Shown here: one piece after another, positions 54,232-61,828 of the stretch
Numbering within the stretch: the stretch's first letter is position 1
Layout: every line of letters begins with the position of its first letter
NCBI RefSeq assembly: GCF_021432385.1
Contig: NZ_JAEACT010000002.1
Coordinates: 1,011,501 to 1,075,500 of the forward strand
Length of the DNA: 64,000 bases
Direction of reading: 5' to 3'
DNA from: Clostridium hydrogenum
Lineage (GTDB): Bacteria; Bacillota; Clostridia; Clostridiales; Clostridiaceae
Notes under the pieces: model-generated
What the model saw: only the letters and a program-made list of their open reading frames with translations
Database searches by the model: none
Told to the model about the DNA's origin: nothing
Position numbers and translations under genes: made by a program

Positions 54232-54783
54232 ACGAAAATATTAATTAATGAAAGTATAGAGCAACATATTAATAAAAACTCAAATAATTTTGAATCACAT
54301 GAAGTTGCCTTCCTAGCCTTAGCTAAAGAAGATAACTTAGATAACATAAACATATTCAAGGTATTTGAATCAAACTTATCAAATATTAAGAAGATGTCAG
54401 TTGATATTGACAAACTAAAACAATTAGCTTTAATAAAGTACTGTATTAAAAATAATTTATATCCAGTAATTATTCATACTCATGTAGGGAATAGGAAAAA
54501 ATTGGAGTTTTCGCATGGTGATAGAGAGTTTGAATTAGCTTTTATAAAAGCATGTAGTATATTAGGATACAAAAATATTTCAATATGGATTGTCTATTCT
54601 AAGGTTGGATATTCCGCAAGAATTTATAAAAAAAATAAATATAAATATGTAACTATAGAACATAAAAATCCCATAAAATGTTTTAAACATAGTAATTTGT
54701 TTGTTAAAATAGAAATATTATTATATTTCATTGGATTTATATTATCAAAAGTTAAAACTTATTCTACTATAAAAGATACGTAG
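54232..54783 (+). CDS. JAMM/MPN-type metalloprotease with apparent ACG start
   Basis: 183 residues if translation begins at ACG 54232, which lies 5 bases after GAGGTG and reads as 'MKILINES...' with ACG in place of ATG. No in-frame ATG, GTG or TTG occurs until 54394. The JAMM pattern is complete only with the long form: E24 in 'ESHEVAFLALA', H82-T-H84 in 'PVIIHTHVG', and S94-x2-D97 in 'EFSHGDREF', a canonical zinc isopeptidase/protease signature. A hydrophobic stretch near 157-172 could be a membrane helix. Placed directly after the maturase, it may cut the leader. Start choice is inferred. Confidence 0.75.
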   Translation, partial: TKILINESIEQHINKNSNNFESHEVAFLALAKEDNLDNINIFKVFESNLSNIKKMSVDIDKLKQLALIKYCIKNNLYPVIIHTHVGNRKKLEFSHGDREFELAFIKACSILGYKNISIWIVYSKVGYSARIYKKNKYKYVTIEHKNPIKCFKHSNLFVKIEILLYFIGFILSKVKTYSTIKDT

Positions 54784-54812
54784 TGTTAAATGTGAATGCT
54801 ACGTATCTTTAT
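54772..54812. terminator. Terminator closing the peptide cluster
   Basis: Perfect 12-bp arms 'aaagatacgtag' and 'ctacgtatcttt' with a 15-base loop. The left arm is the last codons and stop of the JAMM gene. Confidence 0.8.
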
Positions 54813-54999
54813 TATGTTTGTTATTTTGAAAATATGATAAATGCAATAACTGGATTTTGTATTATGACTCAAGAATACTTACTGTCTTTGTATTATTAAT
54901 AAGTAGATATCTTTAAATTTTTATTATAATTTGTTATAAATGGAATAAAATTAATTAATCTTTTTTTAAAAATAGGTAAACTCTAAGTATGATTAATCA

Positions 55000-55028
55000 T
55001 TGACACTAAGTTTAAGCGATTGTATTAT
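55000..55028 (+). promoter_or_regulatory. Sigma-A promoter of the adenosyltransferase gene
   Basis: TTGACA (55000-55005), 17 bases, TATTAT (55023-55028). The leader is only about 30 bases, so there is no room for a cobalamin riboswitch, and none is seen between 54813 and 54999. Confidence 0.75.
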
Positions 55029-55064
55029 GTATATAAATATAATGATAAGTAAAGGGGATTTAAC

Positions 55065-55604
55065 ATGAGTAAAATTAGTAAGGGCTATGTTGAGATTTAT
55101 ACTGGTAATGGAAAAGGGAAAACGACTGCTGCATTAGGCCTTGGAATGAGGGCAGCGGGAAATGGAATGAAAGTGTATATGGTTCAGTTTTTAAAAGGTG
55201 ATTTTACAGGGGAATTAGAAAGTGTAAAAAAGCTTGAGCCTTATTTTAAGATATATAGATTTGAAAAAAAGAGAGATTTTTTTTGGAATTTAAATGAAGA
55301 AGAAAAATTAGAACTAAAAAAAGAAATTAAAGAAGCTATTGATTTTTGTATAGATGCAGAAAAAAATAATAAATGTGATATACTCATTTTAGATGAAATT
55401 ATGGGAGTACTTAGTAATAAAATTTTAGAAGAAGATGATATATTAAATTTAATTGAGATAAAACCAAGTAATATGGAGCTTATTTTAACAGGAAGAAATG
55501 TTCCTGAAAAAATTCTTTCTAAAGCTGATCTTGTTACAGAAATGAAACCCATAAAGCATTATTTTGAAAAAGGTATTCCAGCGAGAAAAGGTATAGAATA
55601 TTAG
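55065..55604 (+). CDS. cobO: ATP:corrinoid adenosyltransferase (CobA/CobO/BtuR type)
   Basis: 179 residues. P-loop 'YTGNGKGKTTAALGLGMRAA' (GNGKGKTT, residues 14-21), 'QFLKG', 'CDILILDEIMGVLSN' (Walker-B like) and 'LILTGRNVPEKILSKADLVT' are standard for this family. It adds the adenosyl group to cob(I)alamin-type corrinoids to make coenzyme B12. No other cobalamin genes are adjacent. It is followed by the aminotransferase gene after 10 bases, so the two are in one operon. Confidence 0.92.
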   Translation: MSKISKGYVEIYTGNGKGKTTAALGLGMRAAGNGMKVYMVQFLKGDFTGELESVKKLEPYFKIYRFEKKRDFFWNLNEEEKLELKKEIKEAIDFCIDAEKNNKCDILILDEIMGVLSNKILEEDDILNLIEIKPSNMELILTGRNVPEKILSKADLVTEMKPIKHYFEKGIPARKGIEY

Positions 55605-55614
55605 GAGGTATAAA

Positions 55615-56769
55615 ATGTTAAATAGTAAATTATCTAATGGAGTTCAAAATATAGAAATCTCAGGAATAAGAAAATTCTCAAATAAGGTTGCGGAAGTCGA
55701 AGGTGCAATTTCTTTAACATTAGGACAACCAGATTTTCCTGTTCCAGCTAAGGTTAAAGAAGCAATGATAGCTGCAATTAACGAAAATAAAACGCAATAC
55801 ACCTCAAATGCGGGATTAGTGGAACTTAGAAATGAAATAAGTAAGTATCTTAAAAGATTCCAAATTAATTATGATAAGGATGAAATATGCATAACTGTTG
55901 GTGGTACTGAAGGCATTTTTGATGTATTTGCAGCTTTAATTAATAGTGGAGATAAAGTTTTAATTCCAAATCCAGCATTTCCTGCATATGAAAGTTGTAC
56001 CAAACTTTTGGGCGGAAAAGCTATATATTATAATCTAACAGGCAATGATTTTAGTATAGATTTTGAAGCACTAGAGAGCATAATTAAAAACGAAAAACCT
56101 AAAGTAATGGTTGTTACATATCCATCAAATCCTACAGGAGCAATTCTTGATAAGGAAGGAAAAGAAAAATTACATAAAATCATTAAGGAAAATGATATAA
56201 TAGTTGTTTCAGATGAAATATATAGTGAATTATGTTATGCAGATAAATACTATTCATTAGCTCAATGTGAAGATATAAGAAGTAAAGTTATTATTGTAAG
56301 TGGCTTTTCAAAGATTTTCTCAATGACTGGTCTGAGAGTTGGTTATGTATGTGCTGATGAGCCATATATTAATGCTATATTAAAAACCCATCAGTATACC
56401 ACAACGTGTGCAGCATCAATTGCGCAATACGGTGCTTTAGATGGACTAAAATATAGCCTCCCTGATGCAGCATATATGAAAGAAGAATTTAAAAAAAGAA
56501 GAGATTTTGTTTATAAAGAACTTAAAGATATAGGTTTTGAAGTTAGTTTACCCAAGGGTGCATTTTATATATTTCCTAGCATAAAAAAATTTGGTATGAA
56601 GAGTGAAGAATTTTGTGAAAGCCTTCTTGTGGAAGGAAAGGTTGCTATGGTTCCAGGCTCAGCTTTTGGAAATAATGGTGAAGGCTTTACTAGAATATCA
56701 TATGCATGCAGTATGGAAGAACTTGAAGAAAGTATGAATAGAATAAGAAAGTGGATAAATGCGAAGTAA
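55615..56769 (+). CDS. Class I/II aminotransferase (PatA-like)
   Basis: 384 residues. PLP-binding residues: N172 in 'SNPTG', D200 in 'VVSDEIYSELCY', Y203, K233 in 'GFSKIFSMTGLRVGY' and the C-terminal arginine in 'GFTRISYACSMEELEE'. It is most like the PatA / N-acetyl-LL-diaminopimelate aminotransferase group, and dapH, dapA and dapB are nearby, so a role in lysine/DAP synthesis is plausible; a general aromatic or aspartate aminotransferase is the alternative. Its last four codons and stop ('aatgcgaagtaa') are repeated inverted at the far end of hairpin B8. Confidence 0.85.
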   Translation: MLNSKLSNGVQNIEISGIRKFSNKVAEVEGAISLTLGQPDFPVPAKVKEAMIAAINENKTQYTSNAGLVELRNEISKYLKRFQINYDKDEICITVGGTEGIFDVFAALINSGDKVLIPNPAFPAYESCTKLLGGKAIYYNLTGNDFSIDFEALESIIKNEKPKVMVVTYPSNPTGAILDKEGKEKLHKIIKENDIIVVSDEIYSELCYADKYYSLAQCEDIRSKVIIVSGFSKIFSMTGLRVGYVCADEPYINAILKTHQYTTTCAASIAQYGALDGLKYSLPDAAYMKEEFKKRRDFVYKELKDIGFEVSLPKGAFYIFPSIKKFGMKSEEFCESLLVEGKVAMVPGSAFGNNGEGFTRISYACSMEELEESMNRIRKWINAK

Positions 56770-56953
56770 GTGTATCGCAGGATATTAAATAAAATTAATA
56801 AATCTAAGGTAAAAAACTTTAAAAGCCTAAGAAGTTTCAATAACTCGCTGAAAAGCTGCTCAGACAATTGAAACATCTAAGGCTTTTAAAGTTTTTTGCC
56901 TAAGATTTATAAAATTTTATTTAAATCATCCTGCAATACACTTACTTCGCATT
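56759..56953. repeat. B-type long-hairpin element, copy B8
   Basis: Closely similar to B1. The arms 'aatgcgaagtaagtgtatcg' (56758 on) and 'aatacacttacttcgcatt' (to 56953) pair, so the final codons of the aminotransferase gene form the stem base. The inner core is 'gtttcaataactcgct' ... 'ctcagacaattgaaac'. It serves at least as a large terminator-like structure. Confidence 0.82.
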
Positions 56954-57077
56954 ATACAGTAGTTTAATGAAAGAACCCATACCAGAGGTTTGGACGTAAG
57001 TACATTAAGATTCTTGATCATTTATAATTAATTTTTAATGATCCATTTCAAAAAAATCAGTTAATCAAAAATATTAG

Positions 57078-57110
57078 TGTGCCTACGGAATTTTGGGACA
57101 GTGCAGAATA
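57078..57110. repeat. E-type companion repeat, copy E5 (partial)
   Basis: Only the distal half 'gtgtgcctacggaattttgg' remains, about 120 bases from B8. Between them is a diverged copy of the 'aacccat...gaggtttgg' block. Confidence 0.5.
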
Positions 57111-57186
57111 TTTAAAGCATAGCCATTTTTTTCGATAAGATTTACATTAAAAAATATATTTGGGGAAATATAAGTAATGAATTAAT

Positions 57187-57379
57187 GGGGATGTCGCACT
57201 AAAAGTTATTTCATACTCAAATATAAAAAAATATGAACCCTTATTTAGAGCAGAGAGTAGTTTGAAATATCTAAGTTCTAAGATTTACCTGACGAGAGGA
57301 AGGTAAATCATCCTTCACTCTACTCTTTACTCTTTACTCTCTACTCTGTTTTTATGGTTCTATTAGTGCGGTAGTCTCA
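57187..57379. repeat. A-type element, copy A7 (variant termini)
   Basis: Outer arms 'gatgtcgcactaa' / 'ttagtgcggtagtc'. The 7-base termini have changed to 'agcagagagtag' on the left and 'ctctactctttactctttac' on the right. The 'aagatttacctgacgagagg' block is kept. It lies just before the ribosome binding site of the peptide-binding protein gene. Confidence 0.72.
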
Positions 57380-57404
57380 TACTGTTTTAAAGAAGGTGCT
57401 ACTC

Positions 57405-59015
57405 ATGGATAATAATAGGACTAAGGTTTTTGCGTGTGCATTAATACTAATCTTTGTTTTAACAGCAGTAGGATGTAAGAGCCAAACAAAAACTAAGAAA
57501 GTTGATCAAAATTTAAACTACAACATAATTGAAGAACCAGAAAATTTAGATCCAGCAGTAAATACTACAAGCAGTGGAAAAACAATAATAGGAAATATTT
57601 TTGAAGGGCTTACAACATTAAATGATAAGAGTAAGCCTGTGGTTGGAGTGGCAGAAAAATGGAATGTATCCAGTGATGGAACTAAATATACTTTTTTTCT
57701 AAAGAAAGATGCAAAATGGTCAGATGGAAAACAAGTTAAGGCATATGATTTTGAATATGCCTGGAAAAGAATTTTAAATAAAAATTTAGGATTAAAGAAT
57801 GCTTATAAATTGTATTGCCTAAAAAATGGAGAGGCATATAATAACGGAAGTGTAAGTGATAATGAAGTTGGAGTTAAAGCTATAGATGATTCTACTTTAA
57901 GCGTTACATTAGAAAAACCTATGCCAAATTTCTTAATATTAACGGCATCACAAATTTGTATGCCTGTTAGATCAGATTTAGTTCAAGGAAATAGCAATTG
58001 GGCAACTAGTGATAAAACATGTATAGGAAATGGACCATTTATGCTAAAAGAGTGGAAGAAAAAGGAGTATATTCAACTTGTAAAAAATTCAAATTATGTG
58101 GATAGAAAAAAGGTTAAATTAAAAAAGATAAAGTTTACATTTGAAACTGATTCACAAAAATATTATAAAAAGTATAATAGTGATAAATTAGATATAATAG
58201 CTTCGCCTCCAGAAGAAGTTAAAAAGGAAGAGGTAAAGGTTTATAAAACATTGGGAGTGTACTTTTATGCCTTTAATTTAAACGGAAATTCTCAAAATAA
58301 AGATATAAAAGCAATTTCAGATTCTAAGGTGAGAAATGCAATAAGTATTTCACTTAATAGAAAAATTATCACAGAGAATATATTATCTGATGAAGAAGTG
58401 CCAGCAACTAGTATTATCCCATCGGCCATTAAAGATAATGAAGGAAAGGCTTTTAACAGTGGATATTATAGTTCAACTGGAGACTTAGAAAAAGCAAAGA
58501 AATTACTTTCGGAAGCAGGATATGAAAATGGTAAAGACTTTCCTAAAATAAAATTGATTTATTTAAATGAAGAGAAAAATAAAATATTGGCAGAAGAAAT
58601 AAAAAGTATGCTTAAAAAAAATTTAAATATAGAATTAGAAACTAAAGGTTATGATAATAATACATTTACTAGTGAACTTGCAAATAAAAATTATACATTA
58701 GTTGCCTTTGAAGTTGATGCGGATTACTTAGATCCAATTATATTTTTAGATTCCTTTGTAACAGGAAGGGGTAGTAACATCGGAGGATATAATAGTGAAG
58801 CTTATAATAATTTGATAAAAGAAGCAAAAGATGAAAATATACAATATAATAAATTCAGCAAAATGAAGATGGCGCAAGAGATATTTATGAACGATATGCC
58901 TATAATACCAATATGTGAACCTAGTATAGTTGTTGCACAAAAGCAAAATGTAAAAGGGGCTTATACTACTGAGTTTGGAGTGACTTATTTTAAGGAAGCA
59001 TTTAAAAGCGAGTAA
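57405..59015 (+). CDS. Oligopeptide ABC transporter substrate-binding lipoprotein (OppA-like), 1
   Basis: 536 residues from the ATG at 57405 (site AGAAGGTG); the GTG at 57396 is part of that site. Lipoprotein signal with lipobox 'LTAVGC' (C24). The SBP_bac_5 fold is clear: 'EEPENLDPAVNTTSSGKTII', 'KKDAKWSDGKQVKAYDFEYA', 'KVRNAISISLNRKII' and 'FMNDMPIIPICEPSIVV'. It captures peptides at the cell surface. No permease is adjacent, so it may serve the transporter at 61.8 kb or be an orphan receptor. Confidence 0.9.
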   Translation: MDNNRTKVFACALILIFVLTAVGCKSQTKTKKVDQNLNYNIIEEPENLDPAVNTTSSGKTIIGNIFEGLTTLNDKSKPVVGVAEKWNVSSDGTKYTFFLKKDAKWSDGKQVKAYDFEYAWKRILNKNLGLKNAYKLYCLKNGEAYNNGSVSDNEVGVKAIDDSTLSVTLEKPMPNFLILTASQICMPVRSDLVQGNSNWATSDKTCIGNGPFMLKEWKKKEYIQLVKNSNYVDRKKVKLKKIKFTFETDSQKYYKKYNSDKLDIIASPPEEVKKEEVKVYKTLGVYFYAFNLNGNSQNKDIKAISDSKVRNAISISLNRKIITENILSDEEVPATSIIPSAIKDNEGKAFNSGYYSSTGDLEKAKKLLSEAGYENGKDFPKIKLIYLNEEKNKILAEEIKSMLKKNLNIELETKGYDNNTFTSELANKNYTLVAFEVDADYLDPIIFLDSFVTGRGSNIGGYNSEAYNNLIKEAKDENIQYNKFSKMKMAQEIFMNDMPIIPICEPSIVVAQKQNVKGAYTTEFGVTYFKEAFKSE

Positions 59016-59025
59016 TTAGAAAATT

Positions 59026-59095
59026 TGCAATGCACATGGGTTAAGGAAAAAAATTCCTTAGTGCCTACGGAATTTTGTTATAGTGCAAAGAAATA
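59026..59095. repeat. E-type companion repeat, copy E6
   Basis: 'cacatgggttaaggaaaaa' then 'gtgcctacggaattttgtta' and 'tagtgcaaagaaatag', matching E1. It lies between the OppA-like gene and hairpin B9. Confidence 0.6.
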
Positions 59096-59149
59096 GTTTT
59101 TAAATTGTTATACTTACTGTTTTGAGTTGGAAAATAATTATATATTGTG

Positions 59150-59450
59150 AAACAAAGATGTAGTGGATTAATCAAAGAACCTTTGGTAGGTGTAGGAAAA
59201 AAATGATGTTAGGGAATAGTGGCGAAAAAATTTCTAAATAAAATTGTATAAAACTTAGTGGAAAATTTTTTAAAGCTTTAGAGCTTTAGATTGTTTGAAC
59301 ATCTTTTGGCGAGTTATCGAAAGCTCTTAAGCTTTAAAAAATTCGCCGCTTAGTTTTATTAATTTTATTTAGGATTTTGAGCCGCTATTCACTAACATCA
59401 TTTTTCTACGCCTGCCAAAGGTTCTTTGATTTTGCACTACACTTTGCTCC
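59150..59450. repeat. B-type long-hairpin element, copy B9
   Basis: About 300 bp. Arms 'aatcaaagaacctttggtag' / 'tgccaaaggttctttgatt', then 'aaaaatgatgttagggaata' / 'tattcactaacatcattttt', around the core 'gattgtttgaac' ... 'cgagttatcgaaagc'. It ends ten bases before the dapB stop. The outer 'caaagatgtagtg' / 'cactacactttg' pair is shared with B3 and B4. Confidence 0.8.
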
Positions 59451-59459
59451 GCAATATTT

Positions 59460-60218
59460 TTATTTTGTGCTTAGAACATTATTCATATCATAAAGTCCAG
59501 TTTTCTTATCTGCCATAAAAGCACATGCTTTAAGAGCGCCAACTGCAAAAACCTCTCTTGAAATTGCAGTATGCTTAATTTCTATTGTTTCGCCAATACC
59601 AGCAAACAAAACTTCGTGTTCTCCAACAATGCTGCCACCTCTAACTGCATGGATTCCTATTTCATTGTGTTTTTTAGGGCTTATTCCGCTTCTACCATTA
59701 ATATATGATATAGTTTCACTTTTTATAGAATCTTTAATAGTATCAGCAAGTAAAAGCGCTGTTCCACTTGGTGAGTCTACTTTTTGATTGTGATGTTTTT
59801 CTATTATCTCTATATCATAATTGTCGTATAATAATTGGCTTAATTCTTTTAGTATAATATTAACTGCATTAATACCAATAGACATATTTGCAGAGCGGAA
59901 AATAGCATGAGTTTTGCTAAATTCATTAATTTTATTGAGTTCCTCCTTAGAATAACCAGTTGTGCATATTACAATGGGAAGATTATTTTTATCAGAATAA
60001 TCTAGAAGTTCATCTAAGGCATCTGGTCTTGAAAAGTCAAGTATTACATCACAAGGTATATTAACCTCACTAATACTTTTAAAAACCGGATAATTAAAAT
60101 TAGTCTTTGATGTTTTGTCTACACCAGCGGCAATTGTTATATTATTTTGGGCTTCAGCAGAGTTTGTTACGGCAGTGCCCATTTTACCGCCACAGCCATT
60201 AAGTAAAATTTTTATCAT
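59460..60218 (-). CDS. dapB: 4-hydroxy-tetrahydrodipicolinate reductase
   Basis: 252 residues. NAD(P)-binding '[16 protein letters not shown]', active-site '[20 protein letters not shown]' (catalytic HH and Lys) and '[18 protein letters not shown]' are standard DapB. It reduces the DapA product to tetrahydrodipicolinate, the substrate of DapH. It follows dapA by 24 bases in the leftward dapA-dapB unit. Site GGAGGTACTTTT before the ATG. Confidence 0.95.
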   Translation of the reverse strand: MIKILLNGCGGKMGTAVTNSAEAQNNITIAAGVDKTSKTNFNYPVFKSISEVNIPCDVILDFSRPDALDELLDYSDKNNLPIVICTTGYSKEELNKINEFSKTHAIFRSANMSIGINAVNIILKELSQLLYDNYDIEIIEKHHNQKVDSPSGTALLLADTIKDSIKSETISYINGRSGISPKKHNEIGIHAVRGGSIVGEHEVLFAGIGETIEIKHTAISREVFAVGALKACAFMADKKTGLYDMNNVLSTK

Positions 60219-60242
60219 AAAAGTACCTCCATTATATATAAA

Positions 60243-61121
60243 TTAAAGTAAACCATATTTCTTTAATTCTAGCTTCAAAGTATTTAAATTTTTTTCTTCC
60301 ATATCACATAGTGGTAATCTTAATGGACCAACCTTCATGTTAAGCAAGTTCATAGCAGTTTTTATGGGTATAGGGTTTACTTCTATAAATAAAGTGTTTA
60401 TTAAGGAAAGGGAATCAAGTTGAAGTTTTAAAGCAGCCTCAGTTTTACCTTTCATATATAAATAACAAATATTATGAATGGTTTCTGGAATTATATTTGC
60501 AAGTACAGATATTACACCAATACCACCTAAAGATAGTATAGGTATTATTTGATCATCATTACCAGAATATATGTCAAATCTATCTTTGCAAAGTGCCTTG
60601 ATTTTTGCAATTTGGCTAATATTTCCACTGGCTTCTTTGATTGCTTTAATGTTTTTTGAATCTTGCAATTTATACAAAGTTTCAGGGAGCAAGTTTAATC
60701 CTGTTCTTCCTGGAACATTATATAATATAATTGGGATATTGACACTTTCGTCTATAGCTTTAAAATGTTCTATTAAACCTTTTTGAGTAGTTTTATTGTA
60801 ATATGGCGTTATAACTAAGATTCCATCAACACCAATACTTTCAGCCCACATACTCATTTTTATTGTATCAGCAGTGTTATTACTTCCTGTACCAGCTATA
60901 ACTGGTATTCTTTTTTTTACTACATCTACAGTAAATTTTATTGTTTCTTTTTTCTCATCTAAAGACATTGTGGAAGCTTCTCCAGTTGTACCACATATTA
61001 CTATAGCATCAGTTTTGTTTTCTATATGCCACTCTAGAAGGAATTTTAGTTTGTCAAAATCTACACCCAAATCATTGAAAGGTGTAATTATGGCAACAGC
61101 GGAGCCTTTAAAAATACACAT
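60243..61121 (-). CDS. dapA: 4-hydroxy-tetrahydrodipicolinate synthase
   Basis: 292 residues. Schiff-base lysine K162 in '[11 protein letters not shown]', Y134 in '[11 protein letters not shown]', '[13 protein letters not shown]' and '[20 protein letters not shown]' are classical DapA. It condenses pyruvate with aspartate semialdehyde, the first committed step of the lysine/DAP branch. AAGGAG site before the ATG at 61121. No lysine riboswitch pattern was found upstream. Confidence 0.95.
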   Translation of the reverse strand: MCIFKGSAVAIITPFNDLGVDFDKLKFLLEWHIENKTDAIVICGTTGEASTMSLDEKKETIKFTVDVVKKRIPVIAGTGSNNTADTIKMSMWAESIGVDGILVITPYYNKTTQKGLIEHFKAIDESVNIPIILYNVPGRTGLNLLPETLYKLQDSKNIKAIKEASGNISQIAKIKALCKDRFDIYSGNDDQIIPILSLGGIGVISVLANIIPETIHNICYLYMKGKTEAALKLQLDSLSLINTLFIEVNPIPIKTAMNLLNMKVGPLRLPLCDMEEKNLNTLKLELKKYGLL

Positions 61122-61828
61122 ATGAATTTCACTCCTTAATAAAGCTTTCTATTTAGGTAATATTATAATTACTTACCTATAATATTATATAACGCTTCCA
61201 TAAAAAAATATATAAATTTTTTGCTAGGATATCAGTATAATTTAGCACGTTAAAGTGATGAAAAATAAACATTGTTTGAAATATTTATCATAATGTTAAT
61301 AGATTAATAAATTAAGTGCATAAAAAAAATAAAACTTTAAAAAAAATAAAAAAATTTTTTAGTAATATTTATACAATGAAATTTATAATTATTACTAAAA
61401 TCATAAAAAGATTAAAAAGTTACAAATGCAACGGTGAAATTAGAAAAGAAAAATACATTGCCAAGCTAAGTAATTATAAATGTTCGGTTAAAAATAATTT
61501 ACCAAATAAACATATATGAAAAGAAAAAAATAAAATTAAGTAAAGGTTATAAAAGTGTTTTTATTCAATATAAAGAAAATTCACAAAAATAATGGAAGCT
61601 TGAAAACGGTTGTATGTGTAAATAATGGGTTGACCGGAAAAAAAAAAAGTGGTAAGATGAATCATAAATAAAAAGCAAGCCCACATTTTTGATTTAGTTT
61701 TTCGAATAAATGCAAATGCAACTTAATATCTTTAAGTTAATTTTAAATTAAAATCGCTAAGCTTAATTAAAGTAAAATTGCTATGCTTTAGGTAACAGGA
61801 ATTTATACAATATTAAGGGGGAAAAACA
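61122..61828 (+). promoter_or_regulatory. Divergent intergenic region: dapA upstream palindrome and oppA promoter
   Basis: An inverted repeat TAGGTAAT-attata-ATTAC-tt-ACCTA at 61154-61179 lies 33 bases before dapA and could bind a regulator. For the rightward gene, TTGACC (61630-61635), 17 bases and TAAGAT (61653-61658) form a promoter with a ~165-base leader. A 67-codon lysine-rich frame (61316-61519) has no ribosome binding site and is probably not a gene. The rest is AT-rich, with no RNA gene or repeat seen. Confidence 0.5.

Noticed and set aside
54813..55064. Cobalamin riboswitch before the adenosyltransferase gene
   Set aside because: The promoter sits only ~35 bases before the start, leaving no room, and no B12-box sequence is present.
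61122..61260. Lysine riboswitch upstream of dapA
   Set aside because: None of the conserved L-box purine-rich segments is seen; only a short palindrome is present.
61316..61519. 67-codon lysine-rich open frame
   Set aside because: It has a GTG start without a ribosome binding site, low-complexity AAA codons, and lies in an AT-rich control region.
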